Assembly (NCBI GenBank): GCA_902777325.1
Contig: CACYTH010000022.1
Location: forward strand, 17,376-81,375
Source of the DNA: an uncultured Coriobacteriaceae bacterium
GTDB taxonomy: Bacteria; Actinomycetota; Coriobacteriia; Coriobacteriales; Atopobiaceae
Length of the DNA: 64,000 bases
Direction: 5' to 3'
Below, one piece after another: positions 1-7,124 of this stretch. Under the pieces are notes generated by a model, which saw only the letters and a program-made list of their open reading frames with translations, made no database searches and was not told where the DNA came from. Each line of letters begins with the position of its first letter. The stretch's first letter is position 1. The translations under genes were made by a program, and so were the position numbers.

Positions 1-405
1 GAGCGACTTGGTGGCGAGGGTGACCGCAGAGCGTGGCTGACCGATCAGGACAGCCGGGAGCGATACGACAAACGCAAGGCTAGCCGCGGCTAGGGCACCC
101 GTCGCCACACGCACAAGTGCCTTGTGAGGCAGAAGGCAAACGCGTACCAGCAGACCTGCGAGAACGACCGCGACAAAGAGGTAGTTGCGGGCGAGCGAGA
201 CGAGCAGCACGCACGCCAGGCACCAAAGGAGCCTGACGGCAGGGGTGGGGGAGAGCCTCGTGCGCTGCGCGCTCACGTCACGGAGCTGGGTCAGCACCGA
301 GGTGAGCGAGAGCAGAGAGCGCATGACAAAACCGTCCCGGTCAGTGCCGGGACGGTAGTGCTCGGAAGTCTTGAGCCAGTCAGGAATATCGCGAGGTTCT
401 GCCAT
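1..405 (-). CDS. cbiQ: Energy-coupling factor transporter transmembrane protein (CbiQ-like), 3' end cut by window edge
   Basis: The minus-strand frame is open from an ATG at 405 to the window edge, giving 135 codons with no stop. It begins MAEPRDIPDWLKTSEHYRPG, then shows several hydrophobic stretches (around residues 62-80 and 100-120), as expected for the membrane T component of an ECF cobalt/nickel importer. It lies 20 bp downstream of cbiM on the same strand, the usual cbiM-cbiQ-cbiO order, so the ATPase gene is probably just beyond position 1. In such transporters CbiQ couples the ATPases to the substrate-binding CbiM. The family call rests mainly on hydrophobicity, N-terminal style and position; the diagnostic coupling motifs would be in the missing part. 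Confidence 0.75.
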   Translation of the reverse strand, partial: MAEPRDIPDWLKTSEHYRPGTDRDGFVMRSLLSLTSVLTQLRDVSAQRTRLSPTPAVRLLWCLACVLLVSLARNYLFVAVVLAGLLVRVCLLPHKALVRVATGALAAASLAFVVSLPAVLIGQPRSAVTLATKSL

Positions 406-425
406 GAGGCCTAAGTGTAGCTTGG

Positions 426-1409
426 CTAGGCGTCGAAGTCGACTGACGGACGCGCCATGCCTGAGACGAGCCTGAAGATGATGACGAGCAGGGCAGCGCC
501 GATAACGGCGGAGAGGATGTAGCCGATCCACTCCGGAAGGTTGCCAACCGTATAGTCGGGCATGAGCGAGGTCCACTCCCAGCCTTCTGCAAGGCCGGCG
601 GGCGCATAGCCGACCATCTCGGCAAGGTCCTCGGTCGCCCACTCGCCCCAGGCGTCACCGGTGGCGAGAAGCCCCAGTGGCGTGGCGGCGATGAGCGCCA
701 GGACCAACCCGAGGACGGGTGTGATGTTGGTGGCGTCATGCGACTCGATGCCAAAGCTCGGAGCGGCGCTGTGCAAGAAGGAAAGGATTCCGACGGTGAA
801 GCCAGCCTCGGCGATACCTGCAACGGTCAGGTGACCCAGCATCATGGCGGGAACGGCCACAGGGATGGGGTAGGGGCAGTAGAGCGCTGTGCCATCGGAT
901 GCGGTGAAGAGCAGCGGTTGGATGCCAAACTCGATGGCCGTGAGCAGGGCGGCCGCATTGAGACCGAGGTACGACCCAACGCCTGCGCCTATAAGCTCGC
1001 CGCGCTCCCCGCCGATGCGATCGCGAATGACCTTATATATTGAGTACCCGACAAAGGGAAGCACAAAGGCCATGTTGAAGCAGTTGGCTCCCAGCGAGAG
1101 GATCCCGCCATCGCCAAAGAGAAATGCCTGGACGGCAAGCGCGATGCTGATGGCGAGCACGGCTGACCAAGGACCAAAGAGTATCGCGATCAACGTACCG
1201 CAGACGGCATGGCCGGTTGTTCCACCCGGCAGGGGAATGTTGAACATCATTGAGAGGAAGCTGAAGGCGGCGGCGATGCCAATGAGGGGCATCTTCTCGC
1301 GAGGAACCTCCTTGGAAACATGCTTGACTGCCGCGTGCCAGATTGGAACGATGGCGGCAAATCCCACGGCACAGGTCGAGGGGCTGAGATAGTTTTCAGG
1401 TATATGCAC
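426..1409 (-). CDS. cbiM: Cobalt/nickel ECF transporter substrate-binding protein CbiM, fused to a PDGLE-like C-terminus
   Basis: This 327-residue membrane protein begins MHIPENYLSPSTC; the MHI N-terminus supplies the metal-binding His of CbiM/NikM proteins. Conserved CbiM-type segments follow, including the NIPLPGGTTGHAVCG and LFGDGGILSLGANCFNMA regions, with about six or seven membrane helices. After residue 230 there is a second hydrophobic pair around an extracytoplasmic segment ending near residue 320, like the CbiN/PDGLE domain often fused to CbiM. It would bind Co2+ or Ni2+ and pass it through the ECF complex. Nickel would fit the hypA/hypB genes elsewhere in the window, but the metal cannot be decided from sequence alone. 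No cobalamin riboswitch or NikR-type palindrome was seen upstream. Confidence 0.88.
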   Translation of the reverse strand: MHIPENYLSPSTCAVGFAAIVPIWHAAVKHVSKEVPREKMPLIGIAAAFSFLSMMFNIPLPGGTTGHAVCGTLIAILFGPWSAVLAISIALAVQAFLFGDGGILSLGANCFNMAFVLPFVGYSIYKVIRDRIGGERGELIGAGVGSYLGLNAAALLTAIEFGIQPLLFTASDGTALYCPYPIPVAVPAMMLGHLTVAGIAEAGFTVGILSFLHSAAPSFGIESHDATNITPVLGLVLALIAATPLGLLATGDAWGEWATEDLAEMVGYAPAGLAEGWEWTSLMPDYTVGNLPEWIGYILSAVIGAALLVIIFRLVSGMARPSVDFDA

Positions 1410-1633
1410 GACGGCCCTCCCTCAAGAGAATCAAAGAATCGTAAATAATACTAAATGAAAATACGTGTTACAGCTTTAGGCAAAAAAAGAAATCTTGGTA
1501 CGGATTTGGCTGAGATGTGCCAATAAATCCGTCCAAGATTAACGAAAAGATATATGAAATCGTTCTCACAAGGCGGGTGTATTATAGTCATCCAATTGTT
1601 AAATCACAAGTTAAATTCGGCCAAAGTTTAGTC
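1410..1633. other. AT-rich intergenic region between cbiM and the PTS locus
   Basis: The 336 bp between cbiM and the first IIB remnant are clearly more AT-rich than the flanks. They should hold the divergent promoters of cbiM (minus) and the PTS genes (plus). No gene, tRNA-like fold or recognizable riboswitch was found; a candidate plus-strand promoter at its right side is listed separately. Confidence 0.5.
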
Positions 1634-1662
1634 TTTGCAAACGTGACAAAAACGTGTAGATT
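1634..1662 (+). promoter_or_regulatory. Candidate sigma-70 promoter of the PTS locus
   Basis: TTTGCA (1634-1639), 17 bp spacer, TAGATT (1657-1662), in an AT-rich stretch. It would give a leader of about 75 nt before the first IIB remnant. The boxes are imperfect matches and there is no experimental support. Confidence 0.35.
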
Positions 1663-1725
1663 ATTTGAACAGCATACGGCGAACGGGGTCTATTTCTGTT
1701 TCGTCGGCTCAAGCAAAGGGGAAAT

Positions 1726-1929
1726 GAGGGGAAAGGAAGAAGCAAATGCTCACCATCCGTCTGTTCTGCGCCGCTGGCATGTCCACCAGCCTCCTGGTCC
1801 GCAAGATGATCGAGGCCGCCGAGGCAAGGCTAAGGCCGCCGGCGTGCCCTGCGACGTCATCCCCATGGCCGACTACGGCATGGTCAACGGCAAGAACGTC
1901 CTGGCCTTCGCCAAGAAGCTCATCGGCTA
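1726..1929 (+). repeat. Long direct repeat, copy 1 (IIB gene remnant with its ribosome-binding region)
   Basis: This 204-bp segment matches 5177-5371 base for base except for 9 extra bases (around 1817-1825) at the deletion junction. It starts 20 bp before the ATG, covers the purine-rich Shine-Dalgarno region, and stops inside the stop codon. Sequence outside the repeat is unrelated. Confidence 0.9.
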
Positions 1930-1930
1930 A
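1746..1930 (+). pseudogene. PTS lactose/cellobiose IIB component, internally deleted and frameshifted (copy 1)
   Basis: The ATG frame reads MLTIRLFCAAGMSTSLLVRK and a little further, an ideal start of a cellobiose-type IIB protein with the phosphorylated Cys at residue 8 in the CAAGMSTS loop. About 27 codons in, it leaves frame. The typical IIB C-terminus (GVPCDVIPMADYGMVNGKNV... ending KKLIG) is then read in the -1 frame to a stop at 1930. A normal IIB has about 100 residues, so roughly 40-45 central codons are missing and the two ends are out of frame. A GCC-rich microhomology at the junction suggests deletion by slippage or recombination. Alternatives are an assembly collapse or a natural IIB remnant kept as leader for the IIC gene 120 bp downstream. 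Confidence 0.85.
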
Positions 1931-2050
1931 TTTCTCACTTAGGCAAACCGCAGTCGCCATAGATGGTGACGGCTTGCATGGGCGTCAGAAGACGCCACAG
2001 GGAAGGGTAAAGGGAAAGTCCAAATCCAAAGGAAGGAAGGTGTTACCACA

Positions 2051-3379
2051 ATGGGAGAATGGTTCCAGAATAACGTCCTGCCCAAGGTAATGTGGTTCGT
2101 TAACACCAAGGCCATCCGCGCCATCAAGGACGGTATGGTTTATTCGATGCCGCTGATCATCGTCGGCGCCGTGTTCCTGCTGCTGTTCCAGCTGCCCGTT
2201 CAGGCTCTGGCTGACGCAGTCACCGCTTCTGGTCTCGTGCCGTACCTGGCACATGGCTACACCTCGACGTTCCAGATCACGGCTCTCATCGCCGCTCTGG
2301 GCATCGCCTATCAGTGGGCCAAGAACGAGGGCCTTGAGCCGATTTCCTCCGGCATCATCGCCATCGCCGTGTTCCTGATTCTCATCCCCGACTACGTTGT
2401 CGTTGACGCCGAGGCTGGCACCACCGTTGCCGGTCTCGACAAGACCTGGCTGGCTGGCCAGGGCATGATCGGCGCCATCATCGCCGGCCTGCTCACCGGT
2501 CTCATCTACAGCTGGTTCATCAAGAAGGACATCCGCATCAAGATGCCGGACGGCGTGCCTGATGGCGTTGCCGCTGCCTTCACCGGCCTCATCCCCGCCG
2601 CCTGCATGTTCACCGGCGCTGTCGTCGTCTACGCCATCTGCGACAAGATCGCTGGCGTGACCCCGATCGAGCTCATCTACAAGTGGCTCCAGACCCCGCT
2701 CCAGGGCTTCGGCGACTCCCTCGGCGGCGTCATCGTCTTCGAGGCCCTGATCCCGATCCTGTGGTGGTTCGGCGTTCACGGCGCCACCGTCGTCGGTTCC
2801 GTGTCCTCCACCATCGCCCAGGTTAACAACCTCGAGAACGCTGACATCTTCTCCAAGCTGACCGCTCAGGGCATGTCCCGCGCAGAGGCTGTCGCAGCCC
2901 TGCCCGCCAACGGCGGCCACATCTTCACCGACGCGTTCGTCAACTGCTTCCAGGCTATCACCGGCTCCGGCGTCACCATGGGCCTCGTCATCTTCATGGT
3001 CTTCTTCGCCAAGTCCGCCCAGATGAAGCAGGTCGGTAAGCTCGGCCTCGGCTCCGGCATCTTCAACATCAACGAGCCGATCCTCTTCGGCACCCCGATC
3101 GTCATGAACCCGGAGCTGTTCATCCCGTTCGTCCTCGCCCCGGTCATCGGCAACGCCCTTGCCTACATCCTGACCATGATTGGCTTCATCCCCTACACCA
3201 TGGGTGTCACCGTCCCCTGGACCACGCCTCCCATCCTGTCCGGCTTCCTGTGCATCGGCTGGCAGGGCGCCCTCATGCAGCTCATCGAGCTCGTGATTTC
3301 GTTCTTCCTGTACTTCCCGTTCGCCAAGGCCGTTGACAACGAGCTGTACGCCAACGAGCAGGCTGCCGAGCAGGCATAA
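2051..3379 (+). CDS. PTS lactose/cellobiose-type sugar transporter, IIC permease
   Basis: 442 residues with about ten membrane segments, the length typical of cellobiose-family IIC permeases (CelB/ChbC/LacE). The conserved FNINEPILFGTPIVMNP loop at residues 338-354 is the signature substrate-binding segment; the N-terminus (MGEWFQNNVLPKVMWF) also matches the family. It would carry a disaccharide or beta-glucoside across the membrane while IIB phosphorylates it. A purine-rich Shine-Dalgarno lies near 2030-2040 and a small perfect stem (GGCGTC-AGAA-GACGCC, 1981-1996) sits between it and the broken IIB gene. IIA is encoded at 5466. With both separate IIB genes dead, its IIB partner may be the IIB domain of the 7125-9338 fusion (inference). 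The transported sugar is unknown. Confidence 0.93.
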   Translation: MGEWFQNNVLPKVMWFVNTKAIRAIKDGMVYSMPLIIVGAVFLLLFQLPVQALADAVTASGLVPYLAHGYTSTFQITALIAALGIAYQWAKNEGLEPISSGIIAIAVFLILIPDYVVVDAEAGTTVAGLDKTWLAGQGMIGAIIAGLLTGLIYSWFIKKDIRIKMPDGVPDGVAAAFTGLIPAACMFTGAVVVYAICDKIAGVTPIELIYKWLQTPLQGFGDSLGGVIVFEALIPILWWFGVHGATVVGSVSSTIAQVNNLENADIFSKLTAQGMSRAEAVAALPANGGHIFTDAFVNCFQAITGSGVTMGLVIFMVFFAKSAQMKQVGKLGLGSGIFNINEPILFGTPIVMNPELFIPFVLAPVIGNALAYILTMIGFIPYTMGVTVPWTTPPILSGFLCIGWQGALMQLIELVISFFLYFPFAKAVDNELYANEQAAEQA

Positions 3380-3416
3380 GCTAGATCAACAAATCAATCG
3401 CCTTCCCTGATTGAGA

Positions 3417-3447
3417 GGGGCCGACGGGAAACCGTTGGCCCCTTCTT
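3417..3447 (+). terminator. Rho-independent terminator after the IIC gene
   Basis: GGGGCCGACGG (3417-3427), GAAA loop, CCGTTGGCCCC (3432-3442), then TTCTTT. It lies 38 bp after the IIC stop codon. Confidence 0.85.
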
Positions 3448-3563
3448 TGTGATGCCAGGAAATGATTCTCGTAATCAAGCCGAGCATGCACTGACTCAGG
3501 ACAAATGGCACGAGCTATGTCATACTAATGAGGTTTGGTCTTAGTCCAATTCGGAGGGTTCAC

Positions 3564-4349
3564 ATGAAGGTTGCAATCAGGTACTACTCTCGAGGTGGCC
3601 ACGTGGAGGCCATGGCAGAAGCCCTATCCCGCGGGACGGGAGTCGAGGCAATCTCCATCGACGAGCCTGGGGCAGAGATTACCGAGCATGTCGACCTGCT
3701 GTTCATCGGCGGTGCCCTGTACAACTTCCAGCTTGACCCTCTCTTCAAGGAGTACCTGTCCGAGATTCCCGGCGACCTTGTCGACGAGGTCATCTGCTTT
3801 GGCTCCTCATGGCTTACGAGGCGTCCCATCTATCTGATGCAGGACTACTTCAAGGCAAAGGGCATCAAGATCAACAAGCAGGCGATTTACTCGCGCAACC
3901 GGCCTAATGACGACCTACTCGGCGTCATCGAGTACTTTGCGAAGAACGAGATGACACGTGACCGCTCGCTGGACGGCCTGCCCCCGTATATGATCTTCAA
4001 GCGTTCTCAGGAGCTCAAGGCAGAGCGAGAGGCTGCCGAGGCCGAGGGTCGTGAGGTGGCAGAGGACATGGAGCACAAGGCCAAGCTCGCACAGCTTGCC
4101 GCCGAGGACGCACAGGCCGAGGCAGAGGCTGCCCAGGCAGCCGCCCTTGAAGCCCAGGAGGCTGCTCGCATTGCTGCCGAGGAAGCTGCGGCTGCGGCAT
4201 TGCGTGCCGCGGAGAAGGCGCGCGAAGCTGCCGCCGAGCTCGCTGCGGCCAAGGCACGCGAAGCCGCTGCTGTAGTTGCCGAGGTCGTGGCGAAAGAGGA
4301 GCAGGAGGATGTTGAAGAGGCCGCAGGGGAGGCCTCGGACGACGAATAA
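3564..4349 (+). CDS. Flavodoxin-like protein with a long Ala/Glu-rich coiled-coil tail
   Basis: The start at 3564 (MKVAIRYYSRGGHVEAMAEA) is preferred because GGAGGG at 3552-3557 is well placed; an upstream in-frame ATG at 3528 lacks this. Residues 1-130 have a flavodoxin/NADPH-reductase look: an N-terminal beta strand followed by YYSRGGHVEAMAEAL, the place of the FMN phosphate loop, then VDLLFIGGALYNFQLDP. From about residue 155 to the end (261) the protein is almost only Ala, Glu, Lys and Arg, a charged coiled coil. It probably binds FMN and takes part in electron transfer or an anchoring role, but no partner is obvious. It stands alone between terminators. The flavodoxin call is by fold-like pattern. 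Confidence 0.7.
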   Translation: MKVAIRYYSRGGHVEAMAEALSRGTGVEAISIDEPGAEITEHVDLLFIGGALYNFQLDPLFKEYLSEIPGDLVDEVICFGSSWLTRRPIYLMQDYFKAKGIKINKQAIYSRNRPNDDLLGVIEYFAKNEMTRDRSLDGLPPYMIFKRSQELKAEREAAEAEGREVAEDMEHKAKLAQLAAEDAQAEAEAAQAAALEAQEAARIAAEEAAAAALRAAEKAREAAAELAAAKAREAAAVVAEVVAKEEQEDVEEAAGEASDDE

Positions 4350-4410
4350 CGCGGTCTTATCGTGCCCGTGCGGCCGGAGCTGCGAGGGTGGGGACAAGGG
4401 AAGGTAGACA

Positions 4411-4956
4411 ATGTTTGGTATCGGATTGTACAGAACGTATTCCGCTTTTACGTTTGACTTCTTGGGCGGCGTCAATGGCGCCCTGATCACGGCGCTGGCC
4501 ATTCGCGTCCTGGTTGGCATCGGCTGGTTCAGCCTCTTCAGGCGCGGCGGAAAGAATCCCTGGCTTGCGTTCGCCCCGCTGGTGGGGCCCTACCAGGCCT
4601 TCCGCCTCGTCTGGGACGATTTCTCAATGGCAGGTATCTTTGCAGCAACCACGCTGGTTGCGTTTACCAATGCGGTCGGTGTCAACCATCCCATCATCAA
4701 CGCCTGCGCGGTCATCAACTTCGTGCTCTGGTGGTTCATGTCGCTGCTCACGTCGATGTGCTTCCAGGTCAACATCATCGTCGGCTTCATCTATGCTGGC
4801 GTTCCCTGGCTCGGCGCCATTCTGATGGGCTTCTGGCCTGCCTGGAACTACAAGGGCCCCTGGTCGAGCGATCCCAATGCCGATCAGAATGTCTCAGCCA
4901 AGGAGCGCAAGAAGCGTCGGAAGAAGGCGGCAAAGGCAGCCAAGAACGCCAAGTAG
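4411..4956 (+). CDS. Small polytopic membrane protein of unknown function with basic tail (DUF5684-like)
   Basis: 181 residues with four or five hydrophobic segments (about 15-45, 47-65, 70-92, 95-120, 122-145) and a strongly basic C-terminus rich in Lys/Arg (KERKKRRKKAAKAAKNAK). The pattern FRRGGKNPWLAFAPLVGPYQAFRLVW resembles DUF5684-type proteins found near signal peptidases, in which a Pro-Trp loop follows the first helix. The basic tail is expected in the cytoplasm and could touch nucleic acid or acidic lipid. It is 61 bp after the flavodoxin-like gene in the same direction and could share its transcript. No function is assigned. Confidence 0.65.
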   Translation: MFGIGLYRTYSAFTFDFLGGVNGALITALAIRVLVGIGWFSLFRRGGKNPWLAFAPLVGPYQAFRLVWDDFSMAGIFAATTLVAFTNAVGVNHPIINACAVINFVLWWFMSLLTSMCFQVNIIVGFIYAGVPWLGAILMGFWPAWNYKGPWSSDPNADQNVSAKERKKRRKKAAKAAKNAK

Positions 4957-5075
4957 TCCTCTCGCACCCGTAGATTCCTGCGTTAGCACTTATATGTGAC
5001 ACATGTGTCAAACAGCAGGATGTCTACACATTCGTTGCCGCTCGTTTGGGTGCATCGTCCATTTATCGAACAGTA

Positions 5076-5107
5076 CGCCCGATGCGCGATTTTGAGCGCA
5101 TCGGGCG
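5076..5107. repeat. Perfect 12-bp inverted repeat upstream of the second IIB remnant
   Basis: CGCCCGATGCGC (5076-5087), an 8-base spacer, GCGCATCGGGCG (5096-5107). Neither side has a T-run, so it is not a typical terminator. It lies about 90 bp upstream of the IIB start in an otherwise gene-free 240-bp interval and may be an operator or a processed RNA hairpin. Confidence 0.6.
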
Positions 5108-5176
5108 AATTGCATTGTTAAGATACATAAGGAATGGCTACGTGCAAAGCATACCGCTACACGTAGGTATGGATAC

Positions 5177-5371
5177 GAGGGGAAAGGAAGAAGCAAATGC
5201 TCACCATCCGTCTGTTCTGCGCCGCTGGCATGTCCACCAGCCTCCTGGTCCGCAAGATGATCGAGGCCGCCGAGGGGCCGCCGGCGTGCCCTGCGACGTC
5301 ATCCCCATGGCCGACTACGGCATGGTCAACGGCAAGAACGTCCTGGCCTTCGCCAAGAAGCTCATCGGCTA
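5177..5371 (+). repeat. Long direct repeat, copy 2
   Basis: 195 bp identical to 1726-1929 except for 9 bases missing at the deletion junction. It covers the Shine-Dalgarno region and the whole IIB remnant. The identity ends sharply on both sides, as in a gene conversion tract or recent duplication. Confidence 0.9.
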
Positions 5372-5372
5372 G
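5197..5372 (+). pseudogene. PTS lactose/cellobiose IIB component, internally deleted and frameshifted (copy 2)
   Basis: Same architecture as the copy at 1746: an intact N-terminus with the CAAGMSTS phosphocysteine loop, 26 codons, then a jump into the -1 frame that reads the normal IIB C-terminus to a stop at 5372. The junction is 9 bases shorter than in copy 1, so the two deletions are not identical but leave the same frame relation. It precedes an intact IIA gene (5466). A terminator directly follows. Either two linked IIB genes decayed in parallel, one copy was converted by the other, or the assembly lost the middle of both. Confidence 0.85.
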
Positions 5373-5393
5373 TACATACCATATACAGGATAT

Positions 5394-5420
5394 ACCGCCC
5401 CCGAGGGGGCGGTATTCCTT
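5394..5420 (+). terminator. Rho-independent terminator after IIB copy 2
   Basis: ACCGCCCCC (5394-5402), GA, then GGGGGCGGT (5405-5413) and ATTCCTT. The very short loop is unusual, so it may act as an attenuator before the IIA gene. Confidence 0.7.
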
Positions 5421-5465
5421 ATGGAAGGGCAATGCGAGAGAAGTAGGGAAGAGAAGGAGAGAACC

Positions 5466-5795
5466 ATGACTGAGGAGCTCGAGCTCACACTGTTCCAGAT
5501 CATCACCGCTGCTGGTGGCTGCAAGTCCAACTACATTGGCGCCATCCAGGAGGCCAAGGCCGGTAACTTTGACGTGGCCAAGTCCCTCGTCAAGGACGGC
5601 GACGGCTACCTGTCCCAGGCCCACGATCCTCACGCTGCGCTTCTCGCCCAGGAGGCTCAGCTTGCCATCGAGGGCAAGAACTCCGCCGATCTCGTCTGCC
5701 TCCTGCTTATCCACGCAGAGGACCAGATGATGAGCTGCGAGGTCTTCAAGCAGATGGCCGTCGAGTTCATCGAGCTCTACGAGAAGCTTGGCTAA
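5466..5795 (+). CDS. PTS lactose/cellobiose-type IIA component
   Basis: 109 residues, the normal size of a LacF/CelC-type IIA helical-bundle protein. The phosphorylated histidine is expected at His83 in LIHAEDQMM, matching the family's LxxHAQDHLM region. Residues 10-30 (FQIITAAGGCKSNYIGAIQEA) are the usual first helix. The start at 5466 is chosen because AAGGAGAG lies just upstream; earlier in-frame codons would add an unrelated stretch. It takes phosphate from HPr and passes it to a IIB protein in the cytoplasm. A strong terminator follows. Confidence 0.93.
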   Translation: MTEELELTLFQIITAAGGCKSNYIGAIQEAKAGNFDVAKSLVKDGDGYLSQAHDPHAALLAQEAQLAIEGKNSADLVCLLLIHAEDQMMSCEVFKQMAVEFIELYEKLG

Positions 5796-5824
5796 GACCT
5801 ACCGACTTTTGTCGATAAATCAGG

Positions 5825-5855
5825 GCGGGAAGGAAGCGATTCCTTCCCGCTTTTC
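5825..5855 (+). terminator. Rho-independent terminator after the IIA gene
   Basis: GCGGGAAGGAA (5825-5835), a 4-base loop, TTCCTTCCCGC (5840-5850), TTTTCC. Confidence 0.88.
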
Positions 5856-5907
5856 CTATGGCTGGCGTATCCTGTTAGCAGTGTCTTCTTTGACAGAGGG
5901 GTGTCCC

Positions 5908-7101
5908 ATGATCACGCTTGGTGTTTCCGTCTACCCAGACATCCGTCCGCTCGACGAGATCGCCTCGTATCTGCGTCTTGCTGCCAAGTATGGGTACAAG
6001 CGCATCTTTACCAGCATGTTCTCGGTAGAGGGCACTCCTGACGAGGTGCTTGCCTACTTCAGGAACCTCGACGGCGTGGCCCACGAGGTTGGCATGGAGG
6101 TTGCTCTTGACGTCAATCCGGAGTGCCTGGCCAGGCTTGGCGCTACGCCGTCGGACCTCTCCGTCTTTGCGGGCATCGAGGCTGACATCCTGCGCATGGA
6201 CGGCGCCTACGGCCCTGACGAGAACTTCGAGATGCTCAACAATCCCCATGGAATCAAGATCGAGTATAACGCCTCGGCGCTCGAGCCGGCTGCCATAGAG
6301 GAGCTGGTTGCGCGCGGCGTGGACAAGAGCCGCATCCTCGCGTGCCACAACTTCTATCCGCAGCGCTACACCGGCTTCAGGTGGGACAAGTTCCAGGCGG
6401 TCAACGCACGCCTGGCTCCGCTGGGCATCCGTGTGGGAGCCTTTGTCGCCTCGCAGGTGCCTGGCACCCATGGCGTGTGGGACGCCACCTGCGGGCTTCC
6501 GACCGTGGAGCGCCTGCGCGACTATCCTGCCGACCTGCAGGCCCGCATCATGGCCGCCACGGGCAACGTGACGGACATACTCTTTGGCAATGCCTACGCC
6601 TCAGAGGCCGAGCTCGCTGCGGTGGCCGAGGCGCTGGCGCCCGTGGACTCGGCCCCCAAGAGCCCGCGTGCCGCTGCCGCGCTTGAGCAGTTCGCGGACT
6701 TCCTCGACCTTGGCGGCCTCGAGGGGCGCCAGAAGAAGGTGCGCGTCGAGCCCCTCTATGACCTCACCGACGTCGAGCGCGAGATTCTCTTTGACTTCTA
6801 CCCGCACATCGACATGGGCGACAGCTCCGAGTTGATCTGGCGCACGCGCATCGAGCGCATCGCGTATGCCGCGGAGACCATCGCCCCGCGCAGGCACGTG
6901 GGCAGCCACTTCGAGCGCGGTGACGTGGTTATCGTCAACGACAACTACAAGCATTACGCGGGCGAGGTGCAGGTGGTGCTGGAGCCGATTGTCGATGACG
7001 GCACCCGCAATCTGGTTGCGCGCGTCGATGCCGAGGAAATGCAGATGTTCGACCTCGTCGCTGATGGAGATGCAGTGGTCTTTCTGCCGATCAGGGGTTA
7101 G
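5908..7101 (+). CDS. MupG/DUF871-family 6-phospho-sugar hydrolase
   Basis: 397 residues. The N-terminal two thirds form a TIM-barrel-type DUF871 domain (MITLGVSVYPDIRPLDEIASYL at the start, then a KRIFTSMFS strand and ILRMDGAYG), and the last 120 residues a smaller MupG-C/cyclophilin-like domain (RTRIERIAYAAETIAP through DAVVFLPIRG). The best-known member, MupG, cleaves MurNAc-6-phosphate-GlcNAc imported by a PTS; related proteins sit in other PTS loci. Placement next to lactose/cellobiose-type IIC and IIA genes fits a cytoplasmic hydrolase for the phosphorylated disaccharide, substrate not determined. The start at 5908 has AGAGGGG upstream. The downstream fusion gene begins 23 bp later and is probably cotranscribed. 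Confidence 0.85.
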   Translation: MITLGVSVYPDIRPLDEIASYLRLAAKYGYKRIFTSMFSVEGTPDEVLAYFRNLDGVAHEVGMEVALDVNPECLARLGATPSDLSVFAGIEADILRMDGAYGPDENFEMLNNPHGIKIEYNASALEPAAIEELVARGVDKSRILACHNFYPQRYTGFRWDKFQAVNARLAPLGIRVGAFVASQVPGTHGVWDATCGLPTVERLRDYPADLQARIMAATGNVTDILFGNAYASEAELAAVAEALAPVDSAPKSPRAAAALEQFADFLDLGGLEGRQKKVRVEPLYDLTDVEREILFDFYPHIDMGDSSELIWRTRIERIAYAAETIAPRRHVGSHFERGDVVIVNDNYKHYAGEVQVVLEPIVDDGTRNLVARVDAEEMQMFDLVADGDAVVFLPIRG

Positions 7102-7124
7102 CATATCTGCTAGGTGATGCTGAC

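Noticed and set aside
1410..1745. Cobalamin riboswitch or NikR site upstream of cbiM
   Set aside because: No B12-box or NikR palindrome found; the region is simply AT-rich.
3528..3563. Earlier ATG for the flavodoxin-like gene
   Set aside because: It has no Shine-Dalgarno, while GGAGGG lies right before 3564 and the fold begins there.
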